Shown here in pieces: positions 39,109-47,392 of a DNA stretch of 54,323 nucleotides. The stretch is from positions 1 to 54,323 of the forward strand of contig NZ_SCFY01000028.1 in the NCBI RefSeq assembly GCF_007049795.1, written 5' to 3'. The notes beneath the pieces are model-generated. The model had not been told where the DNA came from. It worked only from the letters and a program-made list of their open reading frames with translations, and searched no databases. A program made the position numbers and the translations under genes. Positions within the stretch are counted from its first letter, which is position 1. Each line of letters starts with the position of its first letter. This DNA is from Ectopseudomonas mendocina. GTDB taxonomy: Bacteria; Pseudomonadota; Gammaproteobacteria; Pseudomonadales; Pseudomonadaceae.

Positions 39109-41046
39109 TTAGAAGTTCATACCGAAGCTGAGCGCAACGAAGTCGCGGTCAACGGAGGTGTTGTACTTGCCGTCAAAGAAGCTGGTATAGGACAGATCTG
39201 CGGTGTAGGTATTCTGGTATTCAGCATTGAGCCCAAGGCTCACCGCCTTGGCATCCTCAGTGAACAAGCCATTGGGACCATAACCTTCGACGTCATGAGA
39301 CCAGGCAACACTCGGACGCAGGTTCACACCGGCAAAAACGTTCGGATAATCCCAGATTGCGCGAATGCGATAACCCCAGGAGGTAGAGGTGACGAAACCA
39401 TCGTCTTCGCAATATTTGCTGACGTTCTTGGCGTTGGGATCGTTACCCAAGGTGCCAGTATTCAGACCCTGACAGGTCGGGAAGACGCCGACACCGCTAA
39501 CCGCATAGTTTCCATCCAGCGGTCCTGGGCCATAGATAGGATCGCGCCCGTACCGCACCTTGTCGGAACTTTCCAGTCCCCCCACGTGTGCAATGGCCAC
39601 TTCGCCGACAAGTGTCAAGCGGGACGCCCCCATGACTTGATCAAAGAAGTGAGTCAGCGTGGTCTGGAACTGCGTGATTTCCTTACGATTGTAGCCGTGA
39701 GCAGTGGACCCGAAGCTGGAATCGAGCAGCGACACGTTGCCTACACCAGAGCCAGCGTAGATACCGCCAGTGAGCGGCATATCAGTCAGAGGTTGCAGGC
39801 CGGCATAAAGAATGTCCGTCGAGTTCAACTGAAGAGGAGCATTCGGACGATAGCTGATTTCACCACTCCATGCCGTACCTGTCGGCAGAGTGGTCGAAAA
39901 GCTGATGCCATAAAGACGAATATCCTCAGGATATTCTAAGAAGTAGTTACCTGCGCCTGCCGCCAAAAGCGGTGCAAGCGAGGCACGTGCCGCCGGTGCT
40001 GCAGAGACAAAGTTATCGATTGCGGTGTAAGCCGCCTCACTACCAGCCTGAGCACTGAAGATCGGTGCTCGACTATGGTAGTTCATGGCATAGAAGCCAA
40101 ACTCGGTATCCAGCGGCTCGAATAGGTAGCGGAAGGCGACGCCCCATTGCCCACTATCACGCGCATCCCGATCCGCACCGCGGTTGACCAACACCCCTTC
40201 CTCGTTGATGTCAACACCGAACAACCCTGCTGCGCCCAGTGCTGCTGTGGGAAGAGACGAACGAGAGCGAAGTACGCGTAGGTTATCGTCACAGCCATCT
40301 GCCACGATATCTGGCTGGGCGAAGAAAGTACCGCAATTGTCTACGACAGTCTGATCCCACTCGAGCTGGTAGAACGCCTCCACCGACAGATTGTCGGTCA
40401 GACTCTGCGAGACGAAGAACATATTGACCGGGATCAGGCCCTCTTTGATCTCTGCGCCAGGACGGCGAAAAGCAGCCACATCAATAGGGTTTACAGAGTT
40501 GATGCTGTTGCCGATGAAGGTACTTTCGCCCCAGTTAACCACTTGCTTACCAAGACGCACAGAACCCGGCTGATTGCCGATCGCGTAGTTTTGGTAGATG
40601 AAAGCGTCGAGAATCTCGCCACCAGAGGACTGCGCGCCCTCTTTGCGATTGCTGTCAGTGATATCTTTGAACGGGCGACTTTCGTCCTTCAGCTCGAAGT
40701 CATACCAGTACTTACCACGAACGAACACACCGGTATCACCATAGCGCAGCTCAAGATCGTGGACGCCCTTGAAGATCTTGGAGAAGGTCTCGCCGCGCTT
40801 GAAATTCAACTTGGAGTCGTCGGAAGTCTGAGAAAGACCACGACCACCATTGTTGAAACCAATCAGATCCTTGTCGGCACTCTCAGTAGACCAACTGGCA
40901 CCAACAGACAGCGCCGAATCGAACTGCCCTTCGATCTCACCAATATTGAAAGTGACGCCGAATGCCGGAGCGGCAAGGGTGGAAGCGAGGCTGACGGCCA
41001 GCGGCAGTTTTGCCAGGCGCCAGTAGGGTTTTGTTTTTGTTGTCAT
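39109..41046 (-). CDS. DUF1302 outer-membrane protein
   Basis: A 645-residue exported protein. Its signal peptide (residues about 1-30, cleavage near APAFG) is followed by a long, aromatic- and Gly-rich, beta-strand-alternating sequence that ends in an aromatic residue (FGMNF), consistent with an outer-membrane beta-barrel. DUF1302 motifs such as VRLGKQVVNWGESTFI and the early DLIGFNNGGRGLSQTSDDSKLNFKRGE are present. It is the first gene of a two-gene unit with DUF1329. Members are often near acyl-CoA ligases and esterases; a channel for hydrophobic substrates is a reasonable but unproven guess. Confidence 0.88.
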   Translation of the reverse strand: MTTKTKPYWRLAKLPLAVSLASTLAAPAFGVTFNIGEIEGQFDSALSVGASWSTESADKDLIGFNNGGRGLSQTSDDSKLNFKRGETFSKIFKGVHDLELRYGDTGVFVRGKYWYDFELKDESRPFKDITDSNRKEGAQSSGGEILDAFIYQNYAIGNQPGSVRLGKQVVNWGESTFIGNSINSVNPIDVAAFRRPGAEIKEGLIPVNMFFVSQSLTDNLSVEAFYQLEWDQTVVDNCGTFFAQPDIVADGCDDNLRVLRSRSSLPTAALGAAGLFGVDINEEGVLVNRGADRDARDSGQWGVAFRYLFEPLDTEFGFYAMNYHSRAPIFSAQAGSEAAYTAIDNFVSAAPAARASLAPLLAAGAGNYFLEYPEDIRLYGISFSTTLPTGTAWSGEISYRPNAPLQLNSTDILYAGLQPLTDMPLTGGIYAGSGVGNVSLLDSSFGSTAHGYNRKEITQFQTTLTHFFDQVMGASRLTLVGEVAIAHVGGLESSDKVRYGRDPIYGPGPLDGNYAVSGVGVFPTCQGLNTGTLGNDPNAKNVSKYCEDDGFVTSTSWGYRIRAIWDYPNVFAGVNLRPSVAWSHDVEGYGPNGLFTEDAKAVSLGLNAEYQNTYTADLSYTSFFDGKYNTSVDRDFVALSFGMNF

Positions 41047-41222
41047 CGACGCTACTCCATGTGTTTTTTGTTATGGATGCTTTGACTATAGCCAGCGGGT
41101 GGTACTGCTTGATCCCTCGAAAGTGTGATTTGCAGCCCCCAGGCACTCTGGCTCGCAGGTTTCAGGCCCTGCCCCTAGCCAAGCATGGACGTGAAACAGC
41201 AATTAGCAAGCCAAACGCTTGT

Positions 41223-41255
41223 TTGACTGAGCGGTCACTTTCACCGCCCAGTCAA
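41223..41255. promoter_or_regulatory. 13-bp inverted repeat between the acyl-CoA ligase and DUF1302 genes
   Basis: TTGACTGAGCGGT and ACCGCCCAGTCAA are complementary except for one position, separated by seven bases. It lies about 170-220 bases upstream of the DUF1302 start and just past the end of the acyl-CoA ligase gene. No T-run follows on either strand, so it reads better as an operator (for example TetR-type) than as a terminator. Bases 41047-41222 show no other clear element. Confidence 0.4.
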
Positions 41256-41263
41256 TTCGCACC

Positions 41264-42946
41264 TCACAGCGTAGACAGGAACGCGCTGCCCGCCTCTTGC
41301 CACTGGGCGATTTCGACGCGGATGCGCTTCTTGTCCAGTTTGCCGACACTGGTCTTGGGAATTTCAGTAACAAGGGCGATCTGCGTGGGAATCGCCCACT
41401 TGTTGATGTGACCTTGCTCGACGAAAGGCTTGAGATGCTCCTTCAAGCCTTTAGCATCCAGCCCCTGCTCTTCGCGCAGTACCAGCAGCGCAAACGGGCG
41501 CTCGCCCCACTGCGGGTCAGGCACACCCACTACCGCCACTTCACGTACCGCCGGGTGACGACTGATCAGGTCCTCCAGCTCCAGCGAGGAGATCCACTCG
41601 CCACCGGTCTTGATCACATCTTTGATGCGGTCACGGATTTCGATGAAGCCCATACCGTCGATGGTCGCCACATCGCCCGTATGCAGCCAGCCGTGAGCCC
41701 AGAGCTCCTCGCCCTTCCCAGGCTCACGGAAATAGCCCTGGGTCAGCCAGGGCGCGCGCAGCACCAGCTCGCCCTGGGATTCGCCATCGCTCGGCAGTAA
41801 TTTGCCGTCGGCATCCATGATCGCCGCCTCCACCAGCGGCACCGGGATACCCGCTTTGATCCGGTAAGTGGTGCGTTCGTCCTCGCTACCGGCGCGCAGC
41901 TCTTCATTGAGATAAGCACAGGAAATCAGCGGGCAGGTCTCGGACATGCCATAGGCCGCAGTCAGCTGGATGCCCCGCGCCTTGGCCGCCTCGTAGAGGG
42001 AACGATTGAGCGCACTACCGCCGATGATCATCTTCATACCGCCGAAATCATGGCCCTGCGCACCCGGCGCGCTCAGCACCATCTGCAGGATGGTCGGGAC
42101 GCAGTGGGAGAAGTTGACCTTCTCTTCCTTGATCAGGCGACAGAGCATGTCCGGTTCATAGCGACCGGGGTACACCTGCTTGACCCCGAGCATGGTGGCC
42201 ACGTACGGCACACCCCAGGCATGCACGTGGAACATCGGCGTGATCGGCATGTAGACATCGTCGTTGCCCAGCAGGCGGATGCTGTCGAGGCCGCCCATGG
42301 TGGTCGCCATGGACATGGTGTGCAGCACCAGTTGCCGATGGGTGAAGTACACGCCCTTGGGGTTGCCGGTGGTGCCGGTGGTATAGAAGGTGGTGGCCAC
42401 CGAATTCTCGTCGAAATCGGCGAAATCGTAGTGCGGGCTGGCGGCTGACAACAGGCTCTCGTACTCGCCGACGAGGTTCGGCAGTTCGGCGCTCTTGTCT
42501 TCGCCATCGGTCAACAGCAGGGTCTTCTCGACGGTGGTCAGTTGCCCGGCAATGCCGTTGTAGAGCGGCACGAACTCACTGTTGACCAGCACGAAACGGT
42601 CTTCGGCATGGTTCATGGTGTAGAGGATTTGATCCGGCGACAGGCGGATGTTGATGGTGTGCAGCACCGCGCCGAGCATCGGGATGGCGAACATGCATTC
42701 GAGGTAGCGGTGACTGTCCCAATCCATCACCGCCACGGTATCGCCGGCCTTGACCCCTGCCTCGCTGAGTATGTTGGCCAACCGTGCGACACGCTCGTTG
42801 AAGGTGGCGTAGCTGTAGCGCAGCTTGTCGCGATAGACGATTTCGCGGGTCTTCTCGTAACGACTACCGGACAGCAGCAGGCGCTTGATCAGCAGCGGAT
42901 AGGCATGAGCGTTTTCAGCGGGGGGGATCAGTCGGGTCTGCAGCAT
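41264..42946 (-). CDS. Acyl-CoA ligase (medium-chain fatty acid:CoA ligase type, AlkK-like)
   Basis: A 560-residue AMP-forming ligase that activates a carboxylic acid with ATP and CoA. The AMP-binding signature FYTTGTTGNPKG is near 185-196, the adenine motif AAYGMSETCP near 328, and the C-terminal hinge and lysine are in GDVATIDGMGFIEIRDRIKDVIKTGGEWIS and SVGKLDKKRIR. Pattern and length suggest a medium-chain ligase of the AlkK class; exact chain length cannot be read. The ATG at 42946 (MLQTRLIPPAENAHAYPLL) has AAGGTG upstream. It is transcribed toward DUF1302 and divergent from the thiolase, consistent with a fatty-acid utilisation cluster. Confidence 0.9.
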   Translation of the reverse strand: MLQTRLIPPAENAHAYPLLIKRLLLSGSRYEKTREIVYRDKLRYSYATFNERVARLANILSEAGVKAGDTVAVMDWDSHRYLECMFAIPMLGAVLHTINIRLSPDQILYTMNHAEDRFVLVNSEFVPLYNGIAGQLTTVEKTLLLTDGEDKSAELPNLVGEYESLLSAASPHYDFADFDENSVATTFYTTGTTGNPKGVYFTHRQLVLHTMSMATTMGGLDSIRLLGNDDVYMPITPMFHVHAWGVPYVATMLGVKQVYPGRYEPDMLCRLIKEEKVNFSHCVPTILQMVLSAPGAQGHDFGGMKMIIGGSALNRSLYEAAKARGIQLTAAYGMSETCPLISCAYLNEELRAGSEDERTTYRIKAGIPVPLVEAAIMDADGKLLPSDGESQGELVLRAPWLTQGYFREPGKGEELWAHGWLHTGDVATIDGMGFIEIRDRIKDVIKTGGEWISSLELEDLISRHPAVREVAVVGVPDPQWGERPFALLVLREEQGLDAKGLKEHLKPFVEQGHINKWAIPTQIALVTEIPKTSVGKLDKKRIRVEIAQWQEAGSAFLSTL

Positions 42947-43136
42947 GAAATCACCTTGAGGCACGCTAGGATTAGGTATGCAGCGACTCTAGAGCGGCTC
43001 GCGCAGCGCTCAATCAGCCCAAAGAATGATTTGCCACGTGACTCTATGGCCACTTTTGGTCACAGGTTAGAATCGAGCTCACCAGCCAGTCCTTAAAAAG
43101 GCGGCACAGAGCCACTCTTTCGTTCGAGGTAACAGC

Positions 43137-44312
43137 ATGTCCGATATCGTCATCGTCAGCGGCGCACGTACCCCCATGGGTGGTTTTCAAGGCAGCTTGG
43201 CCAGCGTGCCAGCCGTCGAGCTGGGCGCGGCCGCCATTCGTGAAGCGGTCAAGCGCGCCGGTATCGAGCCAACCGACGTACAAGAAGTGATCATGGGCTG
43301 CGTACTTCCAGCCGGCCTCAAACAAGGGCCGGCACGCCAGGCCTCGCTCAATGCAGGCCTGCCTGCAGCCACCGGCTGCACCACCATCAACAAGCTGTGC
43401 GGCTCAGGCATGAAGGCCGTGATGATGGCCTTCGACTCGCTGAAAGCCGGCAGCAACCAGGTAATGGTCGCCGGCGGCATGGAAAGCATGTCCAATGCGC
43501 CCTATGTACTGGAGAAAGCACGCACGGGCCTGCGCATGGGGCATGGCGAGATCAAGGATCATATGTTCCTCGACGGCCTGGAGGACGCGCGCACTGGCCG
43601 CCTGATGGGCTCTTTCGCTCAGGAGACCGCCGATAAGTACGGCATTACCCGTGAGGAAATGGACGCCTATGCCATCGAATCGCTGCGACGCGCGCAGGCG
43701 GCGATCAAGGACGGTTCGCTGGACGCGGAGATCGTTCCGGTCACCGTCACCTCGCGCAAGGGTGAAGTGGTGGTAAAGGATGATGAACAGCCGCTGACGG
43801 CGAACCTGGACAAGATCCCGACACTCAAACCCGCCTTCAAGAAAGACGGCACCATCACCGCGGCCAACGCCAGTTCTATTTCCGACGGCGCCAGCGCGCT
43901 GCTGCTGATGACCGCCGATGAAGCGGCCAAGCGCGGTCTCAAACCGGTCGCCAAGGTGGTTGCCCACGCGACCCAAAGCCAGGACCCGAGCGAGTTCACC
44001 CTGGCGCCCATCGGCGCGATGAGCAACCTGCTGAAGAAGACCGGCTGGAGCAAGGATGAGATCGACCTGTTCGAGATCAATGAAGCCTTCGCCATGGTGA
44101 CCATGCTGGCCATGCGCGAGCACGACCTGGACCATGCCAAGGTCAACGTGTTCGGCGGCGCCTGTGCCCAGGGCCACCCGGTGGGTTCCACCGGCTCGCG
44201 GATCATCCTCACCCTGATCAACGCCCTGCAGAAGAAAGGTGGCAAGCGCGGCGTCGCCTCGCTATGCATCGGCGGCGGCGAAGCGACAGCAGTGGCCATC
44301 GAACTGCTGTAA
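43137..44312 (+). CDS. Acetyl-CoA C-acetyltransferase (thiolase)
   Basis: A 391-residue thiolase II-type enzyme that condenses two acetyl-CoA to acetoacetyl-CoA or runs the reverse cleavage. Catalytic residues are in place: nucleophile Cys88 (INKLCGSGMKA), His347 (GHPVGSTG) and Cys377 (CIGGGEA), plus NEAFA. The ATG has GAGGTAAC upstream. It is divergent from the acyl-CoA ligase with a 190-base gap and monocistronic, ending in a strong terminator. It could serve beta-oxidation, ketone-body or PHA metabolism. Confidence 0.95.
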   Translation: MSDIVIVSGARTPMGGFQGSLASVPAVELGAAAIREAVKRAGIEPTDVQEVIMGCVLPAGLKQGPARQASLNAGLPAATGCTTINKLCGSGMKAVMMAFDSLKAGSNQVMVAGGMESMSNAPYVLEKARTGLRMGHGEIKDHMFLDGLEDARTGRLMGSFAQETADKYGITREEMDAYAIESLRRAQAAIKDGSLDAEIVPVTVTSRKGEVVVKDDEQPLTANLDKIPTLKPAFKKDGTITAANASSISDGASALLLMTADEAAKRGLKPVAKVVAHATQSQDPSEFTLAPIGAMSNLLKKTGWSKDEIDLFEINEAFAMVTMLAMREHDLDHAKVNVFGGACAQGHPVGSTGSRIILTLINALQKKGGKRGVASLCIGGGEATAVAIELL

Positions 44313-44327
44313 CCCAGCCCATCAGCA

Positions 44328-44354
44328 AAGAGCCCCGCAACTGCGGGGCTCTTT
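44328..44354. terminator. Bidirectional terminator between thiolase and LysE genes
   Basis: AAAGAGCCCCGC and GCGGGGCTCTTT form a perfect 12-bp stem with loop AACT, 15 bases after the thiolase stop. It also ends the convergent LysE-type gene. Confidence 0.9.
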
Positions 44355-44357
44355 CGT

Positions 44358-44987
44358 TTAACGCATCTCGGTCAGCGCCAGCTTCACGCCAATCCCCACC
44401 AGCACCGCGCCCATCAGTCGGTCGAACCAGTGCCCCATGCGGGCGAAGCCGGCGCGCACGCGTTGCTGGCTGAACAGCCAGGCCACCAGGCAGAACCAAA
44501 ATGCGGTTGCCAGGGCTAGATAAAGGCCGTAACCCGCCTGCACCGCCACCGGCGTATGCGGATTGATCACCACGGTGAACAGGGAAAGGAAGAACAGCGT
44601 CGCCTTGGGGTTGAGCCCATTGGTAATGAACCCGGTGACGAACGCGCCACGGCCGCTGCGCTCGCCGGCGGCCAGGCTCAGCTCGGCACTGGCCGGATCG
44701 GCCGGGCGCGCGCGCAGCGCCTTGATGCCGATGTACAGCAGGTAAGCCGCCGCCAGCCATTTCAGTGCGTTGAACAGAACGATGGACTGCGACACGATCA
44801 GGCCGATACCCAGCAACGAATAGGTAACGTGCACCAGAATGCCGGTGCCTACGCCAAAGGCGGTGAACAGCCCGGCGCGGCGACCGTAGCCGACGCTCTC
44901 CCGCACGACGATGGCGAAATCCGGCCCCGGGCTGGCCACCGCCAGCAGATGAATAAGGGCAACGGTGAGAAATTCACTCCAGTACAT
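44358..44987 (-). CDS. LysE/RhtB family amino acid exporter
   Basis: A 209-residue inner-membrane exporter with about six hydrophobic helices. The family hallmark ASPGPDFAIVVRESVGYGRRAGL (about 19-41) and GTGILVHVTYSLLGIG are present, as is the FITNGLNPKATLFFLSLF segment. Relatives export lysine, homoserine, threonine or other amino acids; the substrate here is unknown. The frame is open to 45074, but the ATG at 44987 (MYWSEFLTVALIHL) has GGAG upstream and starts at the first helix. It is divergent from the 2-hydroxyacid dehydrogenase gene. Confidence 0.92.
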   Translation of the reverse strand: MYWSEFLTVALIHLLAVASPGPDFAIVVRESVGYGRRAGLFTAFGVGTGILVHVTYSLLGIGLIVSQSIVLFNALKWLAAAYLLYIGIKALRARPADPASAELSLAAGERSGRGAFVTGFITNGLNPKATLFFLSLFTVVINPHTPVAVQAGYGLYLALATAFWFCLVAWLFSQQRVRAGFARMGHWFDRLMGAVLVGIGVKLALTEMR

Positions 44988-45066
44988 GGCGGCTCCGCAT
45001 CGACAGTGAAGGTCTGGTAGGCTCGCCAATCTACTCCTGCGACCCTCCTGCGAAAAGGTACAGCTG

Positions 45067-46032
45067 ATGAGCAAAAGTCCCCGCGCCGTCTTCCTCGATC
45101 ACGCCTCTCTCGACCTTGGCGACCTCGACATGCAACCGCTGCATCAGGCCTTCGCCGAGCTGACCCTGCACGCGCATACGCGTCCGGATCAGGTCGCCGA
45201 ACGCCTGCAAGGCGCCCAGGTCGCCATCAGCAACAAGGTGCCGCTGGAGGCAGCCACCTTCGCCGCCTGCCCCGAGCTGAAGCTGGTGCTGGTGGCCGCC
45301 ACCGGCACCAATAACGTCGACCTCAAAGCCGCCAGCGCCCACGGCGTGACCGTCTGCAATTGCCAGGGCTATGGCACGCCATCCGTGGCGCAGCACACCC
45401 TGATGCTGTTGCTGGCCCTGGCCACGCGACTGCCCGACTACCAGCGCGATATCGCCGCAGGCCGCTGGCAACAAGCCAGCCAGTTCTGCCTGCTCGACCA
45501 CCCCATCGTCGAGCTCGAAGGCAAAACCCTGGGCATGCTCGGCCATGGCGAACTGGGCGGCGCCGTTGCTCGTCTGGCCGAAGCCTTAGGCATGCGCGTG
45601 CTACTCGGTCAACTGCCGGGCCGGCCCGCGCGCGCTGATCGCCTGCCGTTGCATGAACTACTGCCACAGGTCGATGCCCTGACCCTGCACTGCCCACTCA
45701 ACGAGCAGACGCGCAACATGATCGGTGCCGAAGAGCTGGCACTGATGAAGCCGCGCGCATTTCTGATCAACACCGCACGCGGCGGCCTGGTCGACGAACA
45801 GGCGCTGGCCGATGCTCTGCGCAGCGGCCATCTCGGCGGCGCGGCAACCGATGTACTGCTGCAGGAGCCGCCCAAGGACGGCAACCCGCTGCTGGCCGCA
45901 GACATTCCGCGTCTGATCATCACCCCACACAGCGCCTGGGGCAGCCAGGAAGCCCGCCAGCGCATCGTCGGGCAGATGGTCGAGAACGCAGCCGGCTTCT
46001 TCGCCGGTGCGCCGCTGCGAGTCGTCGGGTAA
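45067..46032 (+). CDS. D-2-hydroxyacid dehydrogenase (glycerate/hydroxypyruvate reductase-like)
   Basis: A 321-residue NAD(P)-dependent dehydrogenase. The Rossmann fingerprint GHGELG is at 159-164 and the catalytic triad is intact: Arg238 (NTARGGLVDE), Glu267 (LQEPPKDG) and His288 (TPHSAWGS). GATGTNNVDL near 80 is the substrate loop. The overall pattern resembles glycerate dehydrogenase HprA, which interconverts glycerate and hydroxypyruvate, though related enzymes accept glyoxylate or other 2-oxoacids. It is divergent from the LysE-type gene and followed by a REPIN. Confidence 0.9.
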   Translation: MSKSPRAVFLDHASLDLGDLDMQPLHQAFAELTLHAHTRPDQVAERLQGAQVAISNKVPLEAATFAACPELKLVLVAATGTNNVDLKAASAHGVTVCNCQGYGTPSVAQHTLMLLLALATRLPDYQRDIAAGRWQQASQFCLLDHPIVELEGKTLGMLGHGELGGAVARLAEALGMRVLLGQLPGRPARADRLPLHELLPQVDALTLHCPLNEQTRNMIGAEELALMKPRAFLINTARGGLVDEQALADALRSGHLGGAATDVLLQEPPKDGNPLLAADIPRLIITPHSAWGSQEARQRIVGQMVENAAGFFAGAPLRVVG

Positions 46033-46047
46033 GCTGCGCAGCTTTCT

Positions 46048-46116
46048 TGTAGGAGCGAGCTCTGCTCGCGAACACGGTCAACAGCAAAATCTTCGCGAGC
46101 AGAGCTCGCTCCTACA
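46048..46116. repeat. REPIN: perfect inverted pair of REP sequences
   Basis: Two 25-base arms (46048-46072 and 46092-46116) are perfect reverse complements separated by 19 bases. Each contains the Pseudomonas REP core TGTAGGAGCGAGCTC followed by TGCTCGCGAA. It lies between the dehydrogenase stop and rsmC, where it may also act as a transcript-end hairpin. A RAYT transposase would be needed in trans; none is in the window. Confidence 0.88.
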
Positions 46117-46149
46117 CCGCGCGCCGTAAACAGATTCTCAGGAAATACC

Positions 46150-47145
46150 ATGGACCCGCGAAGCGAAGTTCTCCTGCGCCACGCCGAGCTATTCAGTGGC
46201 GAGCTGTTACTGGCCGGCCTGCCGGCTGACGACCTGCTTGGTGCCCTGCCTCAGGCTCGTGGCTGGAACTGGCATGCCGCTGATCAGGCGCTGCTCTCGG
46301 CGCGCTTTGCCGACCGCAGCCACTTCGGCACGCAGATGCCAGAAGGTGACTACCGTGCTGCCGTGCTGTTCCTGCCCAAGTCACGCGAGCTGAGCGACTA
46401 CCTGCTGCAAGCGCTTGCCTCGCGCCTGGCCGGCAAGCCGCTGTACCTGGTCGGCGAAAAACGTGGCGGTATCGAGCGCGCATCAAAACAGTTGGCAGCC
46501 TATGGCAAGCCACGCAAGCTCGACAGCGCGCGGCATTGCCAACTCTGGTGCGTCGAGGTAGAGCAGGCGCCGCCCGTCCCCGACCTGCATGCCCTGGCAC
46601 AGAGTTATCCACTGCAGTTGGCCGACGGCGCGCTGGAGATCGTTACTCTGCCCGGCGTTTTCGCCCATGGCAGGCTTGATCGGGGTAGCGCGCTACTGCT
46701 CGAGCATCTGGATGAACTGCCTAACGGCCACATGCTTGACTTCGGCTGCGGTGCTGGCGTGCTCGGCGCCGCGCTCAAACGGCGTTATCCAGACAGCGAG
46801 CTGAGCCTGCTGGATGTCGACGCCTTCGCCCTGGAGAGCAGCCGCCTGACCCTGGCTCGCAATGGCCTGACGGCCAACCTGATCGCCGGCACCGGAATCG
46901 AGTCGGCGCCAGAAGGATTGAGCGCCATCGTCAGCAACCCGCCGTTCCATCAAGGCGTGCACACCGACTACCAAGCCAGTGAGAACCTGCTGAGCCAGGC
47001 AGCCCGCCACTTGATAAAAGGTGGCGAACTGCGCCTGGTGGCCAACAGTTTCCTCAAATACCCGCCACTGATCGAAGGTCATCTGGGCCCGTGCCGCACC
47101 CTGGCAGATGCCGATGGCTTTCGCATCTACAGCGCCCGGCGCTGA
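46150..47145 (+). CDS. rsmC: 16S rRNA guanine(1207)-N2 methyltransferase RsmC
   Basis: RsmC methylates N2 of G1207 of 16S rRNA in the assembled 30S subunit using S-adenosylmethionine. The 331-residue protein is the usual tandem of a degenerate N-terminal methyltransferase-like domain and a catalytic C-terminal one, with SAM motif I LDFGCGAGVLG (196-206) and the catalytic NPPF (263-266). The start has AGGAAATACC upstream. The riboswitch-controlled transporter gene lies about 250 bases downstream. Confidence 0.94.
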   Translation: MDPRSEVLLRHAELFSGELLLAGLPADDLLGALPQARGWNWHAADQALLSARFADRSHFGTQMPEGDYRAAVLFLPKSRELSDYLLQALASRLAGKPLYLVGEKRGGIERASKQLAAYGKPRKLDSARHCQLWCVEVEQAPPVPDLHALAQSYPLQLADGALEIVTLPGVFAHGRLDRGSALLLEHLDELPNGHMLDFGCGAGVLGAALKRRYPDSELSLLDVDAFALESSRLTLARNGLTANLIAGTGIESAPEGLSAIVSNPPFHQGVHTDYQASENLLSQAARHLIKGGELRLVANSFLKYPPLIEGHLGPCRTLADADGFRIYSARR

Positions 47146-47187
47146 TTGGGGTTGCTCCCAACGTAGCGCTTGGGCACAATTGCGCCC

Positions 47188-47385
47188 GTCTTAGGGGAGT
47201 AGTCTCCCGCGAGCGCCCTGCTCGCCCGGTATACGTCAACACACTTGCTCCGCAGAGCATGGCGTATACGACCCAAGGCCTACATAGAGAGGCCTGCGGT
47301 TTGACAAGACCTATGACACGCACAACCTATACCCGGGGCGGGAAGGTCGTTCGTGTCATAAGCCGTGTCGACCCGCCCCTTTAGG
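47188..47385 (+). promoter_or_regulatory. yybP-ykoY-type manganese riboswitch upstream of the Gdt1-family gene
   Basis: The 5' part has the class signature TTAGGGGAGTAG (47191-47202). Hairpins include GTATACG (47230-47236) with CGTATAC (47263-47269) and AGGCCT (47276-47281) with AGGCCT (47290-47295). Two further helices cannot coexist: TATGACACG (47312-47320) with CGTGTCATA (47352-47360), and GGGGCGGG (47335-47342) with CCCGCCCC (47372-47379). The second is followed by TTT and lies just before the RBS AGGA, so it can act as a terminator or RBS block. yybP-ykoY RNAs bind Mn2+ and often precede Gdt1-type genes. Confidence 0.75.
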
Positions 47386-47392
47386 AAACCTG

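Noticed and set aside
41223..41255. Terminator for the acyl-CoA ligase gene.
   Set aside because: The stem is long but no T-run follows on either strand, so it was listed as a possible operator instead.
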